Below, piece by piece: positions 27,200 through 35,347 of a DNA stretch of 64,000 bases. Source of the stretch: Streptomyces canus. GTDB lineage: Bacteria; Actinomycetota; Actinomycetes; Streptomycetales; Streptomycetaceae. A program made the translations under genes and the position numbers. The stretch spans positions 7,864,001-7,928,000 of the forward strand of contig NZ_JAUSYQ010000002.1 in assembly GCF_030816965.1 (NCBI RefSeq). The letters run 5' to 3'. How positions within the stretch are numbered: position 1 is the stretch's first letter; the number at the start of each line of letters is the position of its first letter. The notes beneath the pieces were generated by a model. The model was given only the letters and a program-made list of their open reading frames with translations. It had not been told where the DNA came from and ran no database searches.

Positions 27200-27525
27200 G
27201 TGTTTTTCTTCTTCCTTTGCTTTAACCGGCAGCGCGCGGCGCCAGCCAAGGATTCGGCGTATTCGGGTGCTATCCGATTCACGCTGACTTACCGCGCCTC
27301 GCGGTGCTCCGAGAGCGGGGTGGGCACATGTATCCACTCCTTGGCCAGCAACAATGGTCCTCCTGGACATTTTCTTGAGATCCACGCGCCCCTCAGGGAA
27401 GCACCAGTTGGTCCGGAAGGTTGCTATCCCTTCCCGTGGATCGACCAGGTCAAAGACTTTTTCTTACCAACTCATAGGAACGATCACCCTCCGGTACCAA
27501 AATTCACACTGCTAGCATCCGCGGC
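27200..27525. other. Non-coding left arm of the cargo element
   Basis: This 326-bp stretch is clearly lower in GC than its surroundings (runs such as TTTTTCTTCTTCC and GACTTTTTCTTACC) and has no ORF with coding bias. A TAGCAT hexamer at 27513-27518 lies about seven bases before the AtpF-like ATG and may be a -10 box of a near-leaderless transcript. The base composition suggests foreign origin. Confidence 0.45.
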
Positions 27526-28035
27526 ATGGGACCCCTGACTCCACGCCTTATGGACCTTGCTATCGGTTTGATCTGTTTCCTCCCGACCTTCGCAATCTTC
27601 GCAAAAGTCCTGCTGCCGCGCATCGAGAAGACCCTCAAGGCCCGCGAAGACGCGATCGACGGCACCGTCGAGCGGGCAAGAGCGGTTCACGAGGAAGCCC
27701 GACGCATCCACGCTGAGTACCAGGCGGAACTTGGCGCCGCTCGTCACGAGGCGGCACGAATCCGGCAAACCGCCGCAGAGGAGGGAGCCGCACTCCTCGC
27801 CAGTGTGCGCGCAGAGGGGCAGGAGCAGCGCGACCACCTCGTGGCGGCAGCAAGGGCACAGCTGGAAGCCGACCTGATCATCGCGGAAGCGGAACTGCGC
27901 GAGGACGTCTTCAACTTGGCCACCGCACTCGCAGGTCGCATCGTCGGTGAACCCCTCATCGATCTGCCCAAGGCCCGCGCCATCTCCGACGAATTCTTCG
28001 CCACGGCAGACATCAAGTCTTCCGCGACGAAATGA
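27526..28035 (+). CDS. Orphan ATP synthase F0 subunit b-like protein
   Basis: The 169-residue protein has one N-terminal membrane helix (about 10-28), a tether LLPRIEKTLKAREDAIDG, a long Ala/Glu/Arg coiled coil (about 35-130; YQAELGAARHEAARIR) and a C-terminal LATALAGRIVGEPL. This is the full layout of actinobacterial AtpF, which is usually 170-185 residues long and lies in the atp operon. Here it stands alone in a mobile segment, without other atp genes. It could enter the peripheral stalk of the host enzyme, compete with it or have taken another role; the sequence does not decide. A possible -10 lies close to the ATG. Confidence 0.75.
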   Translation: MGPLTPRLMDLAIGLICFLPTFAIFAKVLLPRIEKTLKAREDAIDGTVERARAVHEEARRIHAEYQAELGAARHEAARIRQTAAEEGAALLASVRAEGQEQRDHLVAAARAQLEADLIIAEAELREDVFNLATALAGRIVGEPLIDLPKARAISDEFFATADIKSSATK

Positions 28036-28621
28036 CCTGATCGCCCGCCGCAGGACATCCAAACTCAGCCCGGATCCCAAAAGATGGCGCGAACCCCGCC
28101 TCCTGGCCCCAGTCGGCCGAAGACGGCGGCTTCGGTACCTTGTGCGTCCGCCCAGCGGTACGCAGTTTCTCGACGTCCGTCAGTGGCGTGTTGTGGAGGG
28201 CGGGCCGAGAGCGAAGGAAGCTCCCGTCTTGGGCGAGGAAATCGTCGACTCTTCAGTGAGTTGCCAGTCATCCGGGAGCATGCTTCATGATCCCGGATGT
28301 ACTCGACTGGGGGACACATGCTCAGAGAGGTGCTCTCGCTATCACTGGTCGAACGCCTTTTAGTCACGTGACGTAGCTGCCCCTGCTATAGGCAGGAGTC
28401 TTCCTCGTCCACTGACTGCCACCATCGACTGCGGCAGCGGATCACCACACTCCCGGCAGTACCGCCGAGCCGTTCCGCCAGCTCCCACACCACAGATCAT
28501 CCAGCCGTATGGCTCGGTTGGGCGCATTCTCGCCGTCCCCTCCGGGCCGCCGCAAGTCCGACATGGCGGTCACCCATGGTGACGCAAGTCGGTAGAGCGA
28601 TGGCTTCCGGGCTCTGCGCGG
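28036..28621. other. 586-bp gap between the convergent cargo genes
   Basis: No ORF here has convincing coding bias. Two hairpins are visible: CCTGC-TATAG-GCAGG (about 28385-28400) and GTCACC-CAT-GGTGAC (28569-28583). The second lies just past the S9 stop and may end that transcript. The region has mixed base composition and may contain older insertion debris. Confidence 0.4.
28569..28583 (-). terminator. Possible terminator of the S9 peptidase gene
   Basis: A perfect 6-bp stem with a 3-base loop lies 39 bases downstream of the minus-strand peptidase stop. The stem is short and lacks a T-run, so this is tentative. Confidence 0.3.
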
Positions 28622-30652
28622 TTACAGCAGGCCGGGTTGCTGCCATTCGGTGCCGAGGACGTGGTGGTCGAGGAAGTTGAGGCATGTCTCGTACCACAGG
28701 CGCGCGTGGTTCGGCTGCAGGATCCAGTGGTTCTCGTCCGGGAAGTAGAGGTACTTCGCGGGGACTTCGTGGCGCTGCAGTTCCTGGAAGAGCGTGGCGC
28801 CCTGCCCGACGGGCACGCGGTAGTCCTTCGCGCCGTGGATGACCAGCATCGGGGTGCGGATCTTCGCGACGTCCAGGTGCGGGGAGTCGGCCTCGTACCG
28901 CTCGGGGCGGGTCAGCGGGTCGCCGAAGATCCGCTGGAAGTACCAGGGCACATCGGTGTCGCCCTGAAACATCCGCAGGTCCCACAGACCCGCATGGCTG
29001 ATGATCGCCTTGAACCGGTCCGTGCTGGTGGCGGCCCGGTTGGCCATGTATCCGCCGTACGAGCCGCCGGCGAGCGCCGTGCGTGAGGCATCGATGTCGT
29101 GGCGGGCCTCGGCCGCGTCGGTCAGCGCGATCACATCCGTGTAGGGGCGTCCGCCCCACTGCCCCCACCCGCGCTGGTGGTTGATCTGCCCGTAGCCGGT
29201 CGACAGGGCTGGATCCGGCAGCAGCACGGCATAGCCGCGCGCGGCGAACGGCCACGGGTTCCACCGCCAGGTCCAGCCGTTCCAGCTGGACTGCGGTCCG
29301 CCGTGGACGGCGACGAGCAGCGGAGCGGGCTGCTCGGCGGATGCGCCTTCTGGCAGGACGAGCCAGCCGCGCAGCAGGAACCCGTCGTCCGCCTCCGCGT
29401 GCACCTCGGTGAGTGTGCCGGGCAGCTGGCCGACGCCACCCGGGGCGGGCAGCACGGCCGGAGTCTGGTCGGCGACGTCGGCGTCGATCCGGACGGGCGT
29501 CGGCGGCGCGTCGACCGCATGGCGCAGGGCGTAGAGCGTCCGCCCGTCGGGGGCCACGGTCAGCGAGCCGTACGCACCCGAAGCGGTCAGGCGTGTGACG
29601 CCGCCGTCCGGGTCGCGCCGGAAGACGGGCGCGTGCCCCTGCTCGTCGGACGTGAAGAACAGCGTGTCGTCCACCGGTGAACAGGCCACGCCACCGGGCC
29701 AGTTGTCGAACCCGGGCAGCAGGTCCCGCACCGCGCCGTCGGCCAGGTCGATCCGGACGAGGGTCGCTTCCCAGGGGTCGTTGTACGTCGGGTAGCGCAT
29801 CCGGCAGCACACGACGGCCGAGCCGTCGTGTGTGAACCGCGGCGCCTCGTAGAGGTGCTCCAGGTCACCGACGACGTGGATCTCCTCACCGCTCACCGCG
29901 TCGGCCACCACCACGGCGGTGCGATGCTCGTCCGGGACCCGCCCGGGCACGAACCGCCGGTACGCGACCCGTGTGCCGTCCGGCGACAACGCCGTGTCCC
30001 CCGGATCCTCCAGACCGATCCCCTGCCCGCCGGCGACGACCGGCTCCGCATCGGCATCGGCACCGGCACCGGCACCGGCACGGACGAAGGTGTGCGGCTC
30101 CGCCGGGCCGAGGTCGTGGTCCCAGGCACGGGTCGGCCCGGCCTCATACAGGATCGCGGTGACCTTCGCGTCCTTGCGCGCCGCGCGCAGCTTGCCGTGC
30201 TCATCGGCGTCGGCGGCACCCGGCAGCAGTCCCGCGGTGTGGCACAGCGCGCCGGAGTTACGGGCGACGGTGACCGCAGCGATCCCGCCTGGATGCCGGG
30301 CCACGACAACGGCCTCCCCGCGCGGCGGCAGCGCCCACAGAGCGGCACCCTCGTCCTCGTCGCCGTCACCGTCCGCAGCGCGGCTGGACAGGAAGTACAG
30401 CGTCCCGTCCGGACCGAACACCGGACCCGACTCACCCTTGTCGGACCGCGTCAGCCGCAGCGCGTCGCGCTCCCCGGCCGGATCGATCTCCCACAGACCG
30501 GACACGAACCGCGTCCCGTCCCCGGACAGCGACTGCACGGCGGCTACGAGACGAGTGCCATCGACGGACAGGGCAAGGGAGTTGATACGGGGGCAGGCGA
30601 CGAAGGCGGACAGGTCGCGGAAGGCGGACGGGCCACCTGAGGACTCGATCAT
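28622..30652 (-). CDS. S9-family prolyl-oligopeptidase-like serine peptidase
   Basis: The 676-residue cytoplasmic protein has an N-terminal beta-propeller (about 20-400, with LSPDGTRVAY-type units) and a C-terminal alpha/beta-hydrolase peptidase domain. The nucleophile is GGSYGGYM (Ser near 532), with Asp in HGAKDYRVP (near 609) and His in DENHWI (near 641). The acyl-aminoacyl peptidase/dipeptidyl-peptidase type fits, and the propeller admits only short peptides. There is no signal peptide. The ATG at 30652 is chosen from the family start, but no strong ribosome site supports it. It lies convergent to the AtpF-like gene in the same cargo segment. Confidence 0.85.
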   Translation of the reverse strand: MIESSGGPSAFRDLSAFVACPRINSLALSVDGTRLVAAVQSLSGDGTRFVSGLWEIDPAGERDALRLTRSDKGESGPVFGPDGTLYFLSSRAADGDGDEDEGAALWALPPRGEAVVVARHPGGIAAVTVARNSGALCHTAGLLPGAADADEHGKLRAARKDAKVTAILYEAGPTRAWDHDLGPAEPHTFVRAGAGAGADADAEPVVAGGQGIGLEDPGDTALSPDGTRVAYRRFVPGRVPDEHRTAVVVADAVSGEEIHVVGDLEHLYEAPRFTHDGSAVVCCRMRYPTYNDPWEATLVRIDLADGAVRDLLPGFDNWPGGVACSPVDDTLFFTSDEQGHAPVFRRDPDGGVTRLTASGAYGSLTVAPDGRTLYALRHAVDAPPTPVRIDADVADQTPAVLPAPGGVGQLPGTLTEVHAEADDGFLLRGWLVLPEGASAEQPAPLLVAVHGGPQSSWNGWTWRWNPWPFAARGYAVLLPDPALSTGYGQINHQRGWGQWGGRPYTDVIALTDAAEARHDIDASRTALAGGSYGGYMANRAATSTDRFKAIISHAGLWDLRMFQGDTDVPWYFQRIFGDPLTRPERYEADSPHLDVAKIRTPMLVIHGAKDYRVPVGQGATLFQELQRHEVPAKYLYFPDENHWILQPNHARLWYETCLNFLDHHVLGTEWQQPGLL

Positions 30653-30758
30653 GCAGGCGATTGTCGCCCTTGCACGATACGGACGGCCAGGGAGCATGAC
30701 GTGGTGCGCCCGTCTGTCAGCAGCCCTTCCCACATAACCGACCGTACATACACGGATG

Positions 30759-30773
30759 TAACGCCATTCGTTA
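30759..30773. promoter_or_regulatory. Putative operator TAACG-N5-CGTTA
   Basis: An inverted repeat with a 5-base spacer lies about 107 bases upstream of the S9 start, inside the right arm of the cargo element. A further CGTTAC just downstream extends the symmetry (GTAACG...CGTTAC). It may control the peptidase gene. Confidence 0.35.
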
Positions 30774-30869
30774 TCGCCGTTACCGAGACGCTTTCGCGGA
30801 ACGGCCACTCCTGCCCCAGAAGCCCCATGACGGAACTGACCTGCCGCGTTGAGGAAGGAAAACACCTAC

Positions 30870-31244
30870 GTTCCCGACGCCCGCGACATCGGCGACTCGC
30901 TCATCGCCCGCGACGTCAAGTTCTCGCTCGGCGGCACTCTCTACGACCCCGCCGACCCGATGGGTAAGATGTTCTTCAACATCCTGGCCACCTTTGACGA
31001 GTTCGAGGTCGTGCGCATGCGTACCCTCGAAGGCATGGCGGTGGCGCGGGCCAAGGGCAAACTCAAGGGAAAGCAGCCCAAGCTCAGCGCACACCAGCAG
31101 ATGCACCAGGTCCGGCAGCACCAGTCCGGCGAGCACGCCATCGCCGACCTCGCGGAGCTCTTCTCCGTCAGCGGCCCCACCATCTACCGCGTCCTCGAAC
31201 GCCACCCGAGCGCACCGGCGCCTCCGCCCTCTGTGGGGCAGTGA
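30870..31244 (+). pseudogene. 3' half of serine recombinase
   Basis: The frame resumes with VPDARDIGDSL and continues through LGGTLYDPADPMGKMFFNILATFDEFE, the long helix of serine recombinases. It ends with an HTH of the resolvase type (IADLAELFSVSGPTIYRVLER). With the 5' half it would give a protein of about 205 residues. Without its N-terminal catalytic part it cannot act. Confidence 0.75.
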
Positions 31245-31245
31245 C

Positions 31246-32751
31246 GTGCTGCCCTACGTCTACCGGGTCACCAAGTACGACCCCGCCGACCGCAATGAGC
31301 ACGGCCACTACACCGGCGCCGAGCCCGTGACCAGTGATCACGGGCCGGTCGAAGCCGCCTACCTGCGGGCCGTCGCCGCCTTCGCCGAGGAAACCGGAGT
31401 CAATTGGCTGGCAATCCGTGAGCCGCAGATCGGCGGCTTCGCCCACTTCGGCCTGGAGCCACCGGTCGACGGTTACGGCCTGGGCAGCCTGTTCCCGGCC
31501 GGCCTCACCGGATTCCACGACGGTGCGCTGGTGCCGATCCCCGTCGGCCTGGAACTCGTCCGGGCCATGCTCCGCGACAACGGCGCCTGGTGCCGCCTGG
31601 AGGCGGAGGGAGCGTTCGCGGTCCACATCGGCTGGGACCAGTACCTCTATGTGGGCAGTGGCAGCCCCTGCGACGCGGCGCTGAACCGCACCCGCTCGCT
31701 CGGCCTGTTCCCGGAACGCCTGCACGCATCGCCGTACGACTTTGCCCCCGACGACCCACAGCATGTGCAGCGTCCGGCCGACGCCGACTTCTGGCGCCGC
31801 CTGCACTGGGCGGTCAGCGCCCACCGTGCCACCTTCCTGGAGGAGATTTACGCCGCGAACGCCTCCAGATGGCACCGCCTCACCCGTGACAACATCGAGG
31901 CGGTGCGCGCACAGCTGACCCCTCGCGCACAGCTGGCGGTCTGGCCAGACCTGCTCACCGACGCCGACGCCGCCATTGCCTCTCTGCCCGACGAGGGTCT
32001 GGTGGAAATCATCTGGGAGGACGCTGACGGGCGGATCACCAGCACGGTCGCGGACGAGTCGCAGTTCGAGGCAGTGACCTCCCAGCTCGCCAGCGCGTCT
32101 GCTGCCGGCGTCGTGTCCCCGGCTACCGATGAGCGGCACCCGCTGTTCACCGCTGTACTGCCCGACAGCGACGGGGTCCTCCGAGCACGCTGGCAGACCG
32201 AGCCGACGCCCAGCGACCGGGACTGGGCCTTCCTGAAGACGCTGCGGCGCGGACAGGTCGTCACCGGCACGGTGACGTCCATCGCCGGCTTCGGCGTCAC
32301 CTTCGTGGACATCGGCGGCTTCACTGCGATGATCAATATTCCGGAGCTGTCCTGGCGGCCGATCAACCACCCGTCCGATGTCGTCAGTGTCGGCCGGGAG
32401 ATCACGGCCGAGGTCCTCGACGTCGACATGGTCCGGGAACGGGTTCCGCTATCGCTCCGAGCCGTGCAGGAAGACCCGTGGCCGCAGGTAGCGCAGCGGA
32501 TCGGGCAGGTGGTCACCGGACCGGTCACCAAGATCATGCCGTTCGGCGTCTTTGTGCGCATCGAAGAACGAGAGGACGGCTTCGAAGGGCTTGTGCACAC
32601 TAGCGAGCTGGACGAATCAACCGGAGACGTTGTCGAGGTCGGCGACATCCTTACCGTGAAGATCACCGATGTCGATCTCACCCGGCGTCGCATCGGCTTG
32701 TCTCAGACGCAGGCCCGTACACCGCGCCACGAGGGAGATCGCCATTCCTGA
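31246..32751 (+). CDS. Protein with unknown N-terminal domain and two S1 RNA-binding domains
   Basis: Of the 501 residues, about the first 330 form an unrecognised domain that includes YVYRVTKYDPADRNEHGHYTG near the start and AVHIGWDQYLYVGSG. The C-terminal part has two S1/OB folds (about 335-410, GQVVTGTVTSIAGFGVTFVDI; and 415-490, GQVVTGPVTKIMPFGVFV). S1 repeats bind RNA or ribosomes, so a role on mRNA or in translation is likely. The GTG start is set by the recombinase stop one base before it. The next gene overlaps its end. Confidence 0.7.
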   Translation: MLPYVYRVTKYDPADRNEHGHYTGAEPVTSDHGPVEAAYLRAVAAFAEETGVNWLAIREPQIGGFAHFGLEPPVDGYGLGSLFPAGLTGFHDGALVPIPVGLELVRAMLRDNGAWCRLEAEGAFAVHIGWDQYLYVGSGSPCDAALNRTRSLGLFPERLHASPYDFAPDDPQHVQRPADADFWRRLHWAVSAHRATFLEEIYAANASRWHRLTRDNIEAVRAQLTPRAQLAVWPDLLTDADAAIASLPDEGLVEIIWEDADGRITSTVADESQFEAVTSQLASASAAGVVSPATDERHPLFTAVLPDSDGVLRARWQTEPTPSDRDWAFLKTLRRGQVVTGTVTSIAGFGVTFVDIGGFTAMINIPELSWRPINHPSDVVSVGREITAEVLDVDMVRERVPLSLRAVQEDPWPQVAQRIGQVVTGPVTKIMPFGVFVRIEEREDGFEGLVHTSELDESTGDVVEVGDILTVKITDVDLTRRRIGLSQTQARTPRHEGDRHS

Positions 32752-33841
32752 CGAAACGACTGCCCGTACACGCAAGGAGCAGAGGTACAAGTCCGGTGCT
32801 GAGCCAGATGAGTTGACCCCGCACATACTCTCCTTGTCCCATCCCGAGGCAACCGTTCGAAGGGACGCTGTGAGCGGCATCGAGTCGCACGGGGCAGGAG
32901 ATCCCCGGGCCGTGGCGGCCCTGCTCCCCCTCCTTCGTGACCCCGATCTCAGGACCGGGATTCGGGCTCGGTACATCCTGACCTCCTGGAGCCCGTCCAT
33001 CGTGCCGTTGCTCCAGGAGATCCGCCGCGGGGGGCCAGGACGGCTGCGAGCTGCGGCCCTGACGGTCCTTGCAGAGATTGCCGGCGAGGATGGCCTGTCT
33101 GCCCGAGATCGGGCAGCTGTCGAACGTCTGATCCGTATCAAGCTTCTCGGTGACCGCCCCGAGCCGCTGTCAGGCTGCTGGATCCACTGGATCGCAGTCC
33201 CTACCGGAGATCAGCGGGGAATCATGGATCTCCTCGGCCTGGCCCGGCCGCGACCAGTCACCTTCGCGCTCGCCAACGATGTCGTGGAGGCAGACAGCCA
33301 TGACGGCCCGGCAGATGGCCCCGGGTGCTTCGCCCGAGTATTCGTCAGCCCCGAGCTCGACGGCTGGACCTTCGTGGCCGGCCGGTGGTGCGACCCCATC
33401 GACGACGAACGCGCGGACGAAGTACTCCGGGCCTGCGAGAGACTCAGCGCCCGTTACGGCCGAGCGCAGGCGTACTACTACGGCGCCCAAGGGGACGGAT
33501 CCGCGTGGGTCGTCGCCGAGGGCGGTGCCGTCATCCGTCGCTACAGCGAGACCGGCGACGGCGATGACCACCTGCTGACCATCGGCGCCCCCCTGCCCTT
33601 CGAACGGGACCGCCGCGTCGAACTGGGACTGGCTCCCGATTGGGACGCGGCCCACGCCTCGGAAGACGAGGAAGACGAATGGAAGTGGGCGGTGTTCGAT
33701 ATGGCTCCGGCCCTCGCCCAAGCCATCGGCCTCAGCCCTCTGACCATCGGCTCCGACACCCCGATGCGCGGAACGGGGGTACTGGCCCTCACTGAGTACG
33801 GCACTGCCAACGGAGTACCGCCGGGTGCCTACAGCATCTGA
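32744..33841 (+). CDS. HEAT-like repeat protein, probable ATT start
   Basis: The 365-residue soluble protein has helical HEAT-like repeats at about 20-130 (HPEATVRRDAV, DPDLRTGIRARYIL, GRLRAAALTVLAEIAG), followed by an unrecognised mixed domain. That domain carries WTFVAGRWCDP and YYYGAQGDGSAWVVAEGG, also seen in immunity-like SMI1-type contexts. No ATG or GTG fits its beginning. An ATT at 32744 has GAGGGAG six bases upstream and gives IPDETTAR, overlapping the S1 gene's end by eight bases. If ATT is not used, a GTG near 32870 would trim the repeats. Function unknown. Confidence 0.55.
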   Translation: MPDETTARTRKEQRYKSGAEPDELTPHILSLSHPEATVRRDAVSGIESHGAGDPRAVAALLPLLRDPDLRTGIRARYILTSWSPSIVPLLQEIRRGGPGRLRAAALTVLAEIAGEDGLSARDRAAVERLIRIKLLGDRPEPLSGCWIHWIAVPTGDQRGIMDLLGLARPRPVTFALANDVVEADSHDGPADGPGCFARVFVSPELDGWTFVAGRWCDPIDDERADEVLRACERLSARYGRAQAYYYGAQGDGSAWVVAEGGAVIRRYSETGDGDDHLLTIGAPLPFERDRRVELGLAPDWDAAHASEDEEDEWKWAVFDMAPALAQAIGLSPLTIGSDTPMRGTGVLALTEYGTANGVPPGAYSI

Positions 33842-34019
33842 CCAACCATGACGTAGCGGGCGCGAGGAAGCTGCGCAAGCTGTCGATCACACAGGGCTAC
33901 TTGTCACTTTGCGGCAGCTTCGGGAGTGCTGGGCCGACTCCCGGCGCACCAGATCCCGCGACGCCCGGGGCGCGGGGCGAGGGCGCCAAAAGTCGTTTCC
34001 GGGCCGGCGTCGGCGGCCC

Positions 34020-34025
34020 TAAGGT
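34020..34025 (+). promoter_or_regulatory. Possible -10 box TAAGGT of the MFS gene
   Basis: TAAGGT lies 31 bases before the MFS ATG. The same hexamer appears upstream of the rsgA leader ORF. No clear -35 partner is visible. Confidence 0.25.
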
Positions 34026-34056
34026 GGCCCAGGTTGTCCGGGACCTGGGGAGGGGC

Positions 34057-35319
34057 ATGGCGTACGAGGCGCGGCGGGACGGAGAGTCCGACGGCCGTAC
34101 GGCTTCCCCGAAGTCCGACGACGAGCCGCGCCCGCTGTGGCGGCAACGGGACTTCGCCGTCTTCTGGGCCGCACAGACCCTCTCCGTCCTCGGTGACTCC
34201 TTTGCCCTGATCGCCCTGCCCCTGCTGGTGCTGGAGGCCACGGGCTCCCTCGCGCGGATGGGGCTGCTGACGGCGGTGGGAGGGGCGGCCGCGGTCGTGG
34301 CGGCGGTGTTCGCCGGGGTCGTGGTGGACCGGGTCGACCGGCGCCGGCTGCTGATCGGCTGCGACCTGGTGCGCCTGGTGCTGTACGGCGTGATCCCGCT
34401 GGTGTGGCTGTTCGGGCCGCAGGTCTGGCTGCTGTACGCGGTCCTGCCGCTGTGCGAGGCCGTCGGCACACTGTTCGCCGTCGGCTATGTCACCGTCGTA
34501 CGGAGTCTCGTCGGGACCGGGCAACTGACCGAGGCCAACGGGCGGTTGAACGCGACCGCGGCGGCGGCCGGCGTACTGGGCCCGCTGTGCGCGGGCATGG
34601 TGGCCGCCTGGACCGGACCGGCCGCCGCCGTCGGGGTGAACGCCGCGAGCTTCGGAGTGTCGGCGCTGTGTACGGCCTTCGTGCGGTTCCGGGCGCGGCC
34701 CGTCGGAGCCGACGGCGAACGCCCCGGCCTGTGGCGGGACTTGCGCACCGGAGCGGCTTTCCTGCGCGGCCACCCCGTCCTGCGTACGCTCACCGCCCTG
34801 CTGTTCGTCTTCAGCTTCCTCACGTTCGGCCTGAACGACCTGATCATCTACCACCTCAAGCACGACCTGGGCCACGGCGACGACACGGTCGGCACCGTCA
34901 TGGCCGTCGGCGCGCTCGGAACGATCACCGGCGCCCTGCTGGTGGCCCGGGCCCGCCGCCGGCTCGGCTTCGGCGTGACCTGGTCGGCCGCGGTCGCGGT
35001 GTGCGGGCTCGCTTTCGCCGGCATGGGCTGGGCGCGGGACGTGCCCGTCGTCGCGGCCCTGAGCGCCGCCTTCCTGGCCTGCGTCGCCGTGGCGGGTACT
35101 TGCTCCATGTCCCTACGTCAGGAGGTCACCCCGGAACCGCTCCTGGGCCGGGTCACCGCCGCCTTCTGGACCCTGCACTACTCAGCGGCCCCGATCGGCG
35201 CGGCCGTCCTGACCTGGGCGGCGGAGCACCGGGGCACGGCCCCGGTCGGTGTGGCCGCCGGCGCGTGCTGCGTACTGATCGCGATCGCGGCTCTGTTCAC
35301 CCCCGTCCGGCGGGCCTGA
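34057..35319 (+). CDS. MFS transporter (MFS_3 exporter type)
   Basis: The 420-residue protein has about 12 membrane helices. It shows the enterobactin-exporter-like start FAVFWAAQTLSVLGDSFALIALPLL, a loop-2 motif VVDRVDRRRLLIG and the central loop FRARPVGADGERPGLWRDL. Likely a drug or metabolite exporter; the substrate is unknown. The ATG at 34057 has GGGAGGGG directly upstream, so I reject the longer open frame that begins at 33901. A TAAGGT hexamer lies 31 bases before it. Confidence 0.85.
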   Translation: MAYEARRDGESDGRTASPKSDDEPRPLWRQRDFAVFWAAQTLSVLGDSFALIALPLLVLEATGSLARMGLLTAVGGAAAVVAAVFAGVVVDRVDRRRLLIGCDLVRLVLYGVIPLVWLFGPQVWLLYAVLPLCEAVGTLFAVGYVTVVRSLVGTGQLTEANGRLNATAAAAGVLGPLCAGMVAAWTGPAAAVGVNAASFGVSALCTAFVRFRARPVGADGERPGLWRDLRTGAAFLRGHPVLRTLTALLFVFSFLTFGLNDLIIYHLKHDLGHGDDTVGTVMAVGALGTITGALLVARARRRLGFGVTWSAAVAVCGLAFAGMGWARDVPVVAALSAAFLACVAVAGTCSMSLRQEVTPEPLLGRVTAAFWTLHYSAAPIGAAVLTWAAEHRGTAPVGVAAGACCVLIAIAALFTPVRRA

Positions 35320-35347
35320 GACCACGTCCGCCGGGCAGGGCCCGACG

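Larger units (their letters stand above)
27196..30869. mobile_element. 3674-bp segment with terminal inverted repeats, inserted in a serine recombinase gene
   Basis: The left end starts GTAGGTGTTTTTCTTCTTC. The right end, read inward on the other strand, starts GTAGGTGTTTTCCTTCCTC, so 17 of 19 positions match. Removing the segment joins ...LARS to VPDARDIGDS in frame and rebuilds a standard recombinase. No target duplication is needed, though a 2-bp GT repeat at the edges is possible. Inside are two convergent genes, an AtpF-like protein and an S9 peptidase, and no transposase or integrase. It is therefore best seen as a non-autonomous cargo element. Confidence 0.75.

Noticed and set aside
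28311..28364. 17-codon plus-strand ORF in the cargo element gap
   Set aside because: It has no ribosome site beyond a weak purine run and contains a TTA codon. Nothing supports translation.
30037..30096. GGCACCGGCACCGGC-type short tandem run inside the S9 gene as a regulatory repeat
   Set aside because: It encodes an Ala/Gly/Asp loop between propeller strands in frame and needs no other explanation, though it may vary in length between strains.
27196..30869. Group II intron as the explanation for the interrupted recombinase
   Set aside because: The ends are inverted repeats and not intron 5'/3' consensus, there is no reverse transcriptase, and the interior genes face each other on both strands.
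34485..34875. Antisense open frames across the MFS transporter
   Set aside because: They have no hydrophobic or domain pattern. The plus-strand frame has twelve helices and a strong ribosome site.
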